NCBI GenBank assembly: GCA_900316295.1
Contig: ONCJ01000006.1
Span: forward strand, 62,001 to 126,000
Origin: an uncultured Prevotella sp.
GTDB taxonomy: Bacteria; Bacteroidota; Bacteroidia; Bacteroidales; Bacteroidaceae
Direction: 5' to 3'
DNA length: 64,000 nucleotides
The notes beneath the pieces were generated by a model. It searched no databases, had not been told where the DNA came from, and was given only the letters and a program-made list of their open reading frames with translations. Every line of letters starts with the position of its first letter. Position 1 is the first letter of the stretch. Of the stretch, positions 50,665 to 58,832 are shown one piece after another. Both the position numbers and the translations under genes were made by a program.

Positions 50665-50673
50665 GCAAAGATA
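50665..50673 (-). promoter_or_regulatory. -7 element before the candidate RNA
   Basis: TATCTTTGC on the minus strand. A TTGG at about the right distance may serve as a weak -33 box. The 230 nt between here and the rluA-family stop at 50903 are AT-rich with nothing recognised. Confidence 0.5.
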
Positions 50674-50902
50674 AGAATATTTATTTTTCCCTCCAAGGAA
50701 ATTGCCATCGTTTTTTATTTTATTCGGTGCAAAGTTGTTTTCCAAAGGAAAAGAAAAAAGTGCGAAATTCTCAAAGGAATACATCTATATGCTGAAATTC
50801 TCAATATATACTAGTCAAATTCATTTGCCAGATTAACGGAATCTGCTTTTTCTCTAACCTCAAAAAGGGTTATTGCAGTAAGCGATTGATGATGGGATAG
50901 CC

Positions 50903-52750
50903 TTATTCTATCCACGGTGCTTTGTCCTCGAAGTGGATGCGCTTGCCTGTGGTGGGGTGGGTGAACTCGAGGTAGTAGGCATGGAGGTAGAGACGGTCGG
51001 AACGTCTGCCGTAGAGGGGGTCGCCAAGGATGGGACAGTTGAGGCCGTCACGATGGGCACAATGCATGCGTAGCTGGTGGGTACGACCGGTGAGAGGGGA
51101 GAGTGTGATCCATGTGTGTCCGTCTTCCTCACGGTCTACATGATAACGGGTGAGGGAGGGCTTGCCCTGTTCATAGTCCACTATCTGACGGGGACGGTCA
51201 TAGAGGTTGGGACGCAGGGGTAGGTTGATCTCACCATCACGGGGTGTGTCGTCGGACAGTATGCCGTCGAGGATGGCTCGATAGCGCTTCACTACGGTAT
51301 GTTCGGCAAACTGACGTTGTAGTTGCCGTTCCACCTCACGGGTCTTTGCCACGACAAGCAGTCCGCTGGTGTCTTGGTCGAGGCGGTGGACGATGAAAGC
51401 TCCAGAGACCCCCTCTACTGCCCCCGAGGGGGCTTCTATTGCTTGTATATCTCTTAGTAATGAGTAGACGGAGAGGTGAGTGGTGACACCAGGGATGGTG
51501 AGCAGACCGGCGGGTTTGCTTACGATGATGAGTGACGGGTCTTCGTAGAGGATGGGGAAAGCCCCCAGCCCATCCCCAACCCTTCCCAAAGGGAAGGGGG
51601 TATTGCCACTTCGTGGGTTAGTTTTGCTTACAGTAGAAGTTGAGCAGTTAGACTCCCTTCCCTTTGGGAAGGGTTGGGGATGGGCTTCTTTTCCCTCTTG
51701 TTGGGGTTGTGCCATCATCCAACTGAGTATAGGTTTGCACTTACCGCTGCATGCAGGGTAGTAATGCAGGTGATGGCGTACCTCTGACTTGGGACTGTCG
51801 CCCCACCAGAACATTGCCATGCAGAGGGGACGCAGGTTGTGGGTGTAGGCATAATGGAGCAGCTTGGGTTCGCAGCACTCGCCAGCACCCGACGGGGGCT
51901 CGCCAAAGACGGTGTCGGCAAAGAGTTCCTGCAGGCTGCGAGTTTCTCCCTTATGGTTGAGCAACTTGAAATTATCGAAGAGCCATTGCTGTAGGGCTCG
52001 TGACTTCTCCTTACGCTGGTGTTCGAGGGTGTTAAGATGATTGTTATATACGGCAAGCTGACGCTCAATGGCTTGCAGTTCTTCGGCATATTGTTTCTTT
52101 ATGCGTTTGAGTTGTGCCTTCTGAAACTGGCTCTCGCGGATGAGTTGTTCTTTGTCGTTCTCGGAGAGGAAGGAGTTCTTCCGTTGTTGATCCCTGAGCA
52201 TCTTTGCACCAGTCATAAACAGGGAATACTTCTTTATGGCTTGCTCTGCCTCCAGTTGCTTGTTGTGGTATTGCTTACGTAGTCGTTGACGCTCTTCGTT
52301 GGTGGAGACGACGGCTATCTCATGATTTATCTGTGTGATCTCGGCTTCGTGAGTCTTGAAGTAGCCGTCGGGTTGCAGATAGTCGAAGACGGCAGGTACG
52401 AAATAGTCCCAGTCGCTGCGACCACATATCTGACCAGAATAGGCAGCAAGGAAGAGAAGCCCATCCCCAACCCCTCCCAAGGGGAGGTGGGTGTTGCCAC
52501 TTTGTGGGTTAGTTTTTGTTGCTGAGGAATCTAACTGATTGGCCTCCCTTCCCCTTGGGAGGGGTTGGGCAACCAGCACTCCAAACATTTTTCCTCTATT
52601 GACCTCCTCAAGCCATTCGGGTGATTGTTGTGAGATATGTCGTTGTAGCTCCTCTGCTGCAAGAAGGCAGAGAGGATGGGGCTCGTAGTCGAAGGGATTG
52701 TTCATCTCCTCCGGTGGGAGGATGTCGGTATGTAATGGGTGAAGAATCAA
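50903..52750 (-). CDS. RluA-family pseudouridine synthase with two in-frame palindromic-element inserts
   Basis: 615 residues. The C-terminal synthase domain (about 400-615) has the catalytic HRLDQDTSGLLVVAKT and ends with the THPTTGKRIHFEDKAPW region. The N-terminal half is a Bacteroidetes-specific extension beginning LHPLHTDILPPEEMNNPFDY and includes a long charged coiled-coil (about 150-270). Two inserts of about 38-40 residues (about 61-98 and 355-394) share KTNPxSGNT and GVGDGL and are encoded by a palindromic element. The start appears to be TTG, overlapping the murI stop (TTGA). The enzyme is likely functional but enlarged. Confidence 0.88.
   Translation of the reverse strand: MILHPLHTDILPPEEMNNPFDYEPHPLCLLAAEELQRHISQQSPEWLEEVNRGKMFGVLVAQPLPRGREANQLDSSATKTNPQSGNTHLPLGGVGDGLLFLAAYSGQICGRSDWDYFVPAVFDYLQPDGYFKTHEAEITQINHEIAVVSTNEERQRLRKQYHNKQLEAEQAIKKYSLFMTGAKMLRDQQRKNSFLSENDKEQLIRESQFQKAQLKRIKKQYAEELQAIERQLAVYNNHLNTLEHQRKEKSRALQQWLFDNFKLLNHKGETRSLQELFADTVFGEPPSGAGECCEPKLLHYAYTHNLRPLCMAMFWWGDSPKSEVRHHLHYYPACSGKCKPILSWMMAQPQQEGKEAHPQPFPKGRESNCSTSTVSKTNPRSGNTPFPLGRVGDGLGAFPILYEDPSLIIVSKPAGLLTIPGVTTHLSVYSLLRDIQAIEAPSGAVEGVSGAFIVHRLDQDTSGLLVVAKTREVERQLQRQFAEHTVVKRYRAILDGILSDDTPRDGEINLPLRPNLYDRPRQIVDYEQGKPSLTRYHVDREEDGHTWITLSPLTGRTHQLRMHCAHRDGLNCPILGDPLYGRRSDRLYLHAYYLEFTHPTTGKRIHFEDKAPWIE
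51567..51686. mobile_element. Palindromic element, copy 1, within the rluA-family gene
   Basis: 120 bp (40 codons) with perfect 32-bp terminal inverted repeats (AGCCCATCCCCAACCCTTCC...). Each arm also contains the inner palindrome CCCTTCCCAAAGGG. The interior contains TTGCCACTTCGTGGGTTAG. The host frame is kept. No ORF of its own. Confidence 0.85.
52458..52570. mobile_element. Palindromic element, copy 2, within the rluA-family gene
   Basis: Same architecture and orientation as copy 1: arms AGCCCATCCCCAACCCCTCC and TTCCCCTTGGGAGGGGTTGG, interior TTGCCACTTTGTGGGTTAG. One end has lost the terminal GATGGGCTT part. Inner-arm palindromes carry compensatory changes (TCCCAAGGGGA versus TCCCAAAGGGA). 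It lies in frame. Confidence 0.82.
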
Positions 52751-53577
52751 TCTAAGTCGACGTGTTTGACGTTGACAGACTCGTGAAGGAATATCTGGGC
52801 ACTCTCACGAAACTTGTCCTCGCTCTCGGTGGTGAGGTATTGGCAGGTGCCGCCCTTAGTGCAGAGACGATCTATCTCGTTATGACGTTGCAGATAGCTG
52901 TTGAGGCTCTCGGCTACGTATTGTCCCTGGGGTACGATACGGACGCCAGGTGGCACGTGGCGCACAATGCTGTTCATGAGCAGTGGATAGTGGGTGCAGC
53001 CAAGGATGATGGTATCGATGAGTGGGTCTTTGCGCAGTAGCTGATCGATGCGTTTCTTTACAAAATAGTCGGCACCAGGGCTGTCAGCCTCGTTAGCTTC
53101 GACGATGGCTGCCCACAGCGGACAAGCCACACCGCTCACCTTGATGTCAGGATGGAACTTTGCTACCTCCAGGCTATAGCTGTTGCTGCGAATGGTGCCC
53201 TCGGTAGCCAGCACACCCACATGACGTGACTGTGTGAGGTCGCCCAACACTTCGACGGTGGGGCGGATGATGCCCAGTACGCGACGGTCGGAACCTATCT
53301 CGGGTAGTACCCTCTCCTGAATGCTGCGCAGTGCCTTAGCCGATGCGGTATTGCAACCGAGGATGACCAGATGGCATCCACGCTCAAAGAGTTTCAGTAC
53401 AGCCTGTCGGGTGAACTGATAGACCACCTCAAACGAACGCGAGCCGTAGGGCGCACGGGCGTTGTCGCCAAGATATATGTAGTCATATTCTGGCAGCAGC
53501 TGGCGAATACCATGCAGGATGGTCAGTCCGCCATAGCCTGAGTCGAAGATGCCGATGGGGCCTGGAGTGTGGTTCAC
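52747..53577 (-). CDS. murI: Glutamate racemase
   Basis: 276 residues; makes D-glutamate for peptidoglycan. The motifs with the two catalytic cysteines are present: GIFDSGYGGLTIL at the N-terminus, VILGCNTASAKAL, and IILGCTHYPLLMN. The start is a GTG at 53577; an in-frame stop two codons upstream rules out earlier starts. This start lies inside a heptamer array. It belongs to the envelope gene cluster after the skp genes and overlaps the rluA-family start. Confidence 0.95.
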   Translation of the reverse strand: MNHTPGPIGIFDSGYGGLTILHGIRQLLPEYDYIYLGDNARAPYGSRSFEVVYQFTRQAVLKLFERGCHLVILGCNTASAKALRSIQERVLPEIGSDRRVLGIIRPTVEVLGDLTQSRHVGVLATEGTIRSNSYSLEVAKFHPDIKVSGVACPLWAAIVEANEADSPGADYFVKKRIDQLLRKDPLIDTIILGCTHYPLLMNSIVRHVPPGVRIVPQGQYVAESLNSYLQRHNEIDRLCTKGGTCQYLTTESEDKFRESAQIFLHESVNVKHVDLD

Positions 53578-53606
53578 GGTCTATCGTTTATGGTTTACGG
53601 CTTACC
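53572..53606. repeat. Heptamer tandem array, unit GTTTACG/GTTTATG
   Basis: Five 7-bp units (GTTCACG, GTCTATC, GTTTATG, GTTTACG, GCTTACC) occupy the gap between the third skp gene and murI and contain the murI GTG start and the skp stop. Confidence 0.82.
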
Positions 53607-54144
53607 TCAATTTACTAATCATGATCTCGGTGATGTTCTCACCATATTCCACATTGACAAACGGCAATGTGTTGTTGTCGCTATTGATGATGAATGCGTA
53701 TTTCTCGGAGTTGCCAAACTTCTCCAGTTCAGCAGAGAGTTTCTGGCGTACGGGCTTGATGGCATCTTCCTTGGCTTGTTGGAGCAGTCGCTCGGCTTCA
53801 GCCTTGAACGCAATGCCGCGGTTCATCATATCCTGTAGTTCTACCTGTCGCTTGTTGCGTATGGATGGTGCCAGTGTCTGCTGCACTTCGAGGAACTCTT
53901 CGTATTTGTTGTTGAAGTCCTCCTCGCTACGACGTATCTCCTCGTCGTACTGCTTTTGCAGCGACTCGATATTATGCATGGCAACCTCGTATTCGGGCAT
54001 GCTGTGCATCACCTTGTCATAGCTGAGATAGGCGAAGCGCAGTGACTGAGCACTACCTGTCAAGGGGAAAAAGGTAAAAAGGTAAAAAAGTAAAAACCCC
54101 TTTACCAAAAATCTGAGTATACTTTTATCATTATGTATATCCAT
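53602..54144 (-). CDS. OmpH/Skp-family periplasmic chaperone (third copy)
   Basis: 180 residues. After a signal peptide comes RFAYLSYDKVMHSMPEYEVA, the usual Skp N-terminal strand, then a long coiled coil (IESLQKQYDEEIRRSEEDFN) and the C-terminal strand region FAFIINSDNNTLPFVNVEYG in variant form. Skp escorts unfolded outer-membrane proteins to BamA. The signal peptide core (KGFLLFYLFTFF) is encoded by an 8-bp tandem array. It is third in a series of skp genes downstream of bamA. Confidence 0.85.
   Translation of the reverse strand: MDIHNDKSILRFLVKGFLLFYLFTFFPLTGSAQSLRFAYLSYDKVMHSMPEYEVAMHNIESLQKQYDEEIRRSEEDFNNKYEEFLEVQQTLAPSIRNKRQVELQDMMNRGIAFKAEAERLLQQAKEDAIKPVRQKLSAELEKFGNSEKYAFIINSDNNTLPFVNVEYGENITEIMISKLR
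54068..54099. repeat. Octamer array encoding part of a Skp signal peptide
   Basis: Four 8-bp units (AAAAAGGT, AAAAAGGT, AAAAAAGT, AAAAACCC). Read on minus, they encode residues about 16-26 of the Skp-family protein, the hydrophobic core of its signal peptide. Confidence 0.8.
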
Positions 54145-54161
54145 AGCTGCCGTTGTATTTA

Positions 54162-54201
54162 CTTTTCTACCTTTCTTACTCTTTTACTCTCTTACCTTTA
54201 T
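54162..54201. repeat. TTAC/CTTT-rich tandem array between skp genes
   Basis: Degenerate 8-bp units around CTTTCTTA and CTTTTACT, between the second and third skp genes, reaching into the stop of the second. Confidence 0.6.
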
Positions 54202-54692
54202 TTCAGCTTAGCCTTTACCTTGGCGGTAATGTCTTCGCTGATAGCGGTGTTGACATACAGAGGCTGACCAGCTGACTGCTCCATGATGTAAACATAGTTG
54301 CCAGCCTTGGCTACTTCCTCTATTGCCTTGCGTACCTTGTCGAGGATAGGACCGAGCTTCTCCTGTTGCATCTTGTTGAATGCCTGCTGATTGTCCTGTG
54401 CAGCCTGCTGTATTTTGGTGTACATATCCTGCAGTGATTTTTCGGTCTCAGCCTGCTTGGTAGCATTCATAGTGCTCTTGGTCTTGTCGTAGTCCTCAGC
54501 CTTGCGCTGCAGCTCGTCCTGCATAGCCTTGAGCTCGTTCTCATAAATCTTGCCTTGTGCCTCCAGTTCGCTCTGTACCTTGATAGCCTCTGGCAGAGAG
54601 GAGATGAGAGCCTGTGAGTCGATGTGACCAAACTTTTGTGCAAACATTGTCATTGGTGCACAAAGTAGCATTGCTAAAATAATCTTTTTCAT
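54198..54692 (-). CDS. OmpH/Skp-family periplasmic chaperone (second copy)
   Basis: 164 residues, signal peptide KKIILAMLLCAPMTMFAQ, followed by KFGHIDSQALISSLPEAIKV, a coiled coil (ELKAMQDELQRKAEDYDKTK and onward) and the C-terminal YVNTAISEDITAKVKAKLK. The middle is rich in Q and K as in Skp. It forms a chaperone series with the genes on either side. Confidence 0.88.
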   Translation of the reverse strand: MKKIILAMLLCAPMTMFAQKFGHIDSQALISSLPEAIKVQSELEAQGKIYENELKAMQDELQRKAEDYDKTKSTMNATKQAETEKSLQDMYTKIQQAAQDNQQAFNKMQQEKLGPILDKVRKAIEEVAKAGNYVYIMEQSAGQPLYVNTAISEDITAKVKAKLK

Positions 54693-54734
54693 TTTCTTGT
54701 TCTTTTTTTAATTTATTGATTTTTGAATTTTTTT

Positions 54735-54815
54735 CTAGCCTATCTAGTCTATCTAGCCTATCTAGTCTATCTAGCCTTTCTAGTTGTTCTAGTCTTTATA
54801 GTTGTCTTAGTATTT
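54735..54815. repeat. Nonamer tandem array, unit CTAGCCTAT/CTAGTCTAT
   Basis: Nine 9-bp units, the first five nearly perfect (CTAGCCTAT, CTAGTCTAT alternating), then CTAGTTGTT, CTAGTCTTT, ATAGTTGTC and TTAGTATTT, filling the gap between the first and second skp genes and ending at the first skp stop codon. Confidence 0.88.
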
Positions 54816-55323
54816 ACTGATAGCCCAACTTAGAAAGTACCTCGTTGCTGATGTCGATTTTAGGAGAGCCGTAGATGATACCTGCATCGGCAGAGCGGTC
54901 GACAACGAGAGAATAGCCACGCTGGTCGGAGATATCTTTCACGGCGTTGTATATCTCGTCCTGTATTGGAGAGAGCAGGGCGGTGCGTTTCTTGAAGAGC
55001 TCGCCCTCTGGACCGAAGTACTTGCGCTTCAGGTCGCTGGCTTCCTTCTCCTTCTGCATTATGGCTTCCTGCTTTTTCTTCTTTTGCTCCTCTGACAGGA
55101 ACACTACTTCGTTCTGGTAGTTCTTATACATGGTGCCAGCCTCGGTGTTGAGAGCCTCTACCTCAGCCTGCCACTTCTTGCTCACTTGGTTGAGTTGTTC
55201 GTTGGCGCGCTCGTAGGCAGGAACATTCTTCAGAACGTACTCCATGTCTATCAGCGCAAACTTCTGTGCGTTTGCCGTCATTGCTGCTATAGCAAAGAGG
55301 CATATCATCATTACTTTCTTCAT
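54814..55323 (-). CDS. skp: OmpH/Skp-family periplasmic chaperone (first copy)
   Basis: 169 residues, signal peptide MKKVMMICLFAIAAMTANA, then QKFALIDMEYVLKNVPAYER, a long coiled coil (LNTEAGTMYKNYQNEVVFLS to KRKYFGPEG), and the C-terminal YSLVVDRSADAGIIYGSPKI, a well-conserved Skp pattern. It is directly downstream of bamA (108 nt) on the same strand, the classical bamA-skp order. Confidence 0.9.
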   Translation of the reverse strand: MKKVMMICLFAIAAMTANAQKFALIDMEYVLKNVPAYERANEQLNQVSKKWQAEVEALNTEAGTMYKNYQNEVVFLSEEQKKKKQEAIMQKEKEASDLKRKYFGPEGELFKKRTALLSPIQDEIYNAVKDISDQRGYSLVVDRSADAGIIYGSPKIDISNEVLSKLGYQ

Positions 55324-55391
55324 AGTCTTTATCTCCTATGTTTAATTATGTTGCTCTTTCTTTTGACGTTAGCTGTCTTCTTTCGTTTATT

Positions 55392-55427
55392 TCAAATTGT
55401 CAATTGTGAATTATCAATTGTCAATGA
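55392..55427. repeat. Heptamer tandem array, unit TCAATTG
   Basis: Units TCAAATTG, TCAATTG, TGAATTA, TCAATTG, TCAATGA between skp and the bamA stop. TCAATTG contains the palindrome CAATTG. Confidence 0.78.
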
Positions 55428-55431
55428 TAAC

Positions 55432-58059
55432 TTAGAACTCCTGTCCGAGGATGAAGTGGAACTGGCTGCCACCTTTCTTGTAAGAGTTGTTGTCGAGCAC
55501 CTTGTCGAAGCCGTATGCCCAGTCGATACCCATCAGACCAACCATCGGCAGGAAGATACGTACGCCGACACCAGCCGAGCGCTTCATGTCGAATGGATTG
55601 AACTTACGAGTCTCATACCAAGCGTTACCAGCCTCGGCGAATGCCAGACCATAGATGGTGGTATTGCCAAGCAGGAACGGATAGCGCAACTCCACGCCGA
55701 AGCGGTCGTAGGCATAGCTGTTATAGCCAATGGCACCATTGTCGTAACCTCTGAGGGCGATAGTCTCTTCGGCATATCCATAGGAGTAGCCGCTCATACC
55801 ATCACCACCTACGGTATATGTCTCAAACGGAGACTTCTTGTGCTTGTTGTATGCTCCGAGCAGTCCGAACTCTACACGTGTGGAGAGCACAAAGCACTTC
55901 TGTCCGCTGGTAAGAGCGGTATATGTACGTGACTTGAACTTCCATTTATGGTATTCCACCCAGCGGAACTTCTCCTGCATTTCTGCCTGATAGGTTGGGG
56001 AATTGAAGTCTTTGGCAAGGTTGGCATAGTCCTTATGGTCGAACTTAGACCAGGGTGGAGTGAGTGAGAGCGATACCGTGAACTCAGAACCACGACGTGG
56101 GAACAGCTGGTTGTCGGTAGATGTACGGTTGAGCGATATGCTCAGGTTCAGGTTGTTGGAGTTACCGTTGGTCATGATGAAGTAACGCCAGTTTTTCATC
56201 ATATATCGTGTATATGCCAACTGGAGAGACAGCGTGAAGTAGTCGTCAGGCCAGCGCAGACGCTTACCCCATCCCACGCTTACTCCATACATCTGAATGT
56301 ACTTATCTGGGTCGTAGTAGCTCTCGTAGTTGTTGTAGTAGTTGCTGCCGTAACCATAGTAATAGTTGTAGTAGTTGTTCAGCACGCTACTGTTATAGTA
56401 GTTGTCGGAAACAGAAGTCTGTTTGCTGTAGTAGCCACCGACAGAGAACTGGATGGGTCGCTTGCCACCAAACCATGCAGTGGAGTAAGAGACATTATAT
56501 GACTGATAGTAGCGTCCGTTGGTCTGGGCACCTATAGACAGTACCTCACCATCGCCGATAGGCATGATGCCTCGATGCTCACCCTTCTTACGTAGCAGGT
56601 TTGCCATGGAGAAGTTGTTCAGCTTCAGTCCCACGCGCATGATGACTCCCGTCTGTCCCCAACCGAGCGACAGCTCGATCTGGTCGTTCGACTTCGACTT
56701 CAGATCCCAGTTTATGTCAACGGTTCCGTCTTCGTAGTTTGGCTTCACGTCAGGGCTCACAGCCTCTGGGTCGAAGTGTCCCATAGATGCTAGCTCACGT
56801 GCCGAACGTTGCAGAGCCTCCTTTGAGAAGAGGTCGCCAGGCTTGGTACGCAGCTCTCGGCGGATAACATTCTCGTATAGTCGGTCGTTACCATTGATGC
56901 GCACTCTGTTGATGTGTGCCTGTTGGCCTTCAGTTATACGCATTTCCAAGTCTATAGAGTCGCCTTCTATGTTCACCTCTGTAGGCTGAAGATTGTAGAA
57001 CAGGTATCCGTTGTTCCAGTAGGCATTGCCTACGGCATCTTCATCTTCGGTGAGTCGCTTGTTGAGCAGTTTCTGGTTATACACATCGCCCTTCTTCATG
57101 TCGAGCAGATGGCTCAGATAGTCGGTGGTATATACTGTGTTGCCCACCCATGTGATGTCACGCAGATAATATTTCTTACCTTCGTCTACCTTGATGTATA
57201 TGTTCACGTGTTTGTCGTCAACATTCCATACACTGTCCTTCACGATGATAGCGTCACGATAACCATATTCATTGTATTTGTCGATGAAGTTTTTACGATC
57301 TTCGTCCCAGCGCTCGGGAGTGAACTTCTTTGACTTGAACAGACTGGCAAACTTGCCAGACTCATGTAGTTTCTTCAGAGCACCATTCCTGAAGAGTCCA
57401 CCTTTGAGCTTCTTGTCAGACAACAGTTGGTTGCCCTCGATGATGATTTCCTTTACCTTGATCTTCTCTTTCTTGTCTACCTCGACATCCAGTATCACCT
57501 GATTCTTATTAGCAACATCATCTCTTTGGCGTATGCTGACCTCCGCATTCTTGAATCCCTTTCCCTCAAAGTATTTCTGTGCGAGAGTCTTTGCACGGTC
57601 TATCATGTTTGGAGTGATCTGTCCTCCCTTGATCAGTCCCAATTTCTTGTCCATATCCTCACGTTCAGTCTTCTTCAGACCGATGTAGTTGATGGTAGAG
57701 ACACGCGGGCGGAGTGATAGGTGGATATGCAAATAGGCTTTCTCTCCTACAATAGAGTCAGCGGAAATCGACACGTCAGAGAACAGGCCATGTTTCCAAT
57801 AGCGTTTCACAGCTTCGGTAATCTCGCTGCCAGGCAGTTCTATATGTTGTCCCACAACCAGTCCTGAGATACCTACGAGCGTGTAGTCTTCATATCCCTC
57901 AACGCCCGAAACGGCGATACCGCCAATGGTAACCTCGCGAGGGCTGCCAGCGTACGTGATGTCTGGGTTGACTATTGTCTGTGCCTTGGTGGTCATGCCC
58001 ATGCCCAAGAGCAGTATTAGCAGGCACACCTTATTATATATATAGTGTCGTCTCGTCAT
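55432..58059 (-). CDS. bamA: Outer-membrane protein assembly factor BamA
   Basis: 875 residues. Signal peptide MTRRHYIYNKVCLLILLLGM; five POTRA domains (for example VSTINYIGLKKTEREDMDKK, KVKEIIIEGNQLLSDKKLKG, INRVRINGNDRLYENVIRRE); then a 16-strand barrel with RGYDNGAIGYNSYAYDRFGV near the conserved loop 6 VRGY/F motif and a C-terminal QFHFILGQEF, ending in F. It folds outer-membrane proteins. The barrel contains a tyrosine/asparagine-rich loop (NYYNYYYGYGSNYYNNYE). It follows uppS and precedes three skp genes. Confidence 0.95.
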   Translation of the reverse strand: MTRRHYIYNKVCLLILLLGMGMTTKAQTIVNPDITYAGSPREVTIGGIAVSGVEGYEDYTLVGISGLVVGQHIELPGSEITEAVKRYWKHGLFSDVSISADSIVGEKAYLHIHLSLRPRVSTINYIGLKKTEREDMDKKLGLIKGGQITPNMIDRAKTLAQKYFEGKGFKNAEVSIRQRDDVANKNQVILDVEVDKKEKIKVKEIIIEGNQLLSDKKLKGGLFRNGALKKLHESGKFASLFKSKKFTPERWDEDRKNFIDKYNEYGYRDAIIVKDSVWNVDDKHVNIYIKVDEGKKYYLRDITWVGNTVYTTDYLSHLLDMKKGDVYNQKLLNKRLTEDEDAVGNAYWNNGYLFYNLQPTEVNIEGDSIDLEMRITEGQQAHINRVRINGNDRLYENVIRRELRTKPGDLFSKEALQRSARELASMGHFDPEAVSPDVKPNYEDGTVDINWDLKSKSNDQIELSLGWGQTGVIMRVGLKLNNFSMANLLRKKGEHRGIMPIGDGEVLSIGAQTNGRYYQSYNVSYSTAWFGGKRPIQFSVGGYYSKQTSVSDNYYNSSVLNNYYNYYYGYGSNYYNNYESYYDPDKYIQMYGVSVGWGKRLRWPDDYFTLSLQLAYTRYMMKNWRYFIMTNGNSNNLNLSISLNRTSTDNQLFPRRGSEFTVSLSLTPPWSKFDHKDYANLAKDFNSPTYQAEMQEKFRWVEYHKWKFKSRTYTALTSGQKCFVLSTRVEFGLLGAYNKHKKSPFETYTVGGDGMSGYSYGYAEETIALRGYDNGAIGYNSYAYDRFGVELRYPFLLGNTTIYGLAFAEAGNAWYETRKFNPFDMKRSAGVGVRIFLPMVGLMGIDWAYGFDKVLDNNSYKKGGSQFHFILGQEF

Positions 58060-58103
58060 TATCGTGCTTTCTGTCTTTTGTCTATGCTTTATGTTTATTA
58101 GCG

Positions 58104-58832
58104 TTACTTGCCGCTTTGTTCGTCTTCTATCTGCTTCTCCGTCTTACCAAACCGGCGCTGTCGGCCCTGATAGTCAGCGATAGCTTTGTGTAGGTCAGCT
58201 TCCATGAAGTCAGGCCAGTAGGTGTCGCAGAAGTATAGTTCTGAGTAGGCTATCTGCCACAACAGGTAGTTAGAGATGCGCAATTCGCCACCGGTACGTA
58301 TGAGCAGGTCGGGATCTGGCATGAAACTTGTCTGCAGACAACTGCTGATGAAGTCTTCCGTAATATCTTCCGGCTTAATGTCCTCAGCCATCATCTGTCG
58401 TATAGTCTCAGTTATCTCCCATCGGCTGGAGTAGCTCAGAGCTATCACCGCAGTCATCGCCGTGTTGGCAGCGGTATGTTGCTCCAACTCGTCTATTTTC
58501 ATCCTGACCTCTTCTGGCAGTCGCTGTTTGTCGCCGATGGTGCGGAATCGAACGTTGTTCTTCATGAATATTTCTTCCTCAAGAGAAGTGAGGATGAGTC
58601 CCATCAGTGCCGATACCTCTTCTACGGGACGATTCCAGTTCTCGGTAGAGAAGGTGTAGAGTGTCAGAAACTTCACTCCCAGTCTGACGCATTCCTCAGT
58701 GATGCGCTTTACTGTCTCTACGCCAGCCTGATGACCGTTGGTTCGTGGCAGTCCGCGCTCCATCGCCCATCGTCCGTTACCATCCATTATGATGGCTATG
58801 TGCTGTGGTATGTTACCTTGTCTTATGTCCAT
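58104..58832 (-). CDS. uppS: Undecaprenyl diphosphate synthase
   Basis: 242 residues from the ATG at 58832, which overlaps the stop of the upstream gene (TAATG); longer starts lie inside that gene. Motifs: [18 protein letters not shown] with the catalytic aspartate, [11 protein letters not shown], and [20 protein letters not shown], the region V signature. It makes the C55 lipid carrier for cell-wall synthesis. It is coupled to the DUF6089 gene and followed by bamA. Confidence 0.95.
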   Translation of the reverse strand: MDIRQGNIPQHIAIIMDGNGRWAMERGLPRTNGHQAGVETVKRITEECVRLGVKFLTLYTFSTENWNRPVEEVSALMGLILTSLEEEIFMKNNVRFRTIGDKQRLPEEVRMKIDELEQHTAANTAMTAVIALSYSSRWEITETIRQMMAEDIKPEDITEDFISSCLQTSFMPDPDLLIRTGGELRISNYLLWQIAYSELYFCDTYWPDFMEADLHKAIADYQGRQRRFGKTEKQIEDEQSGK

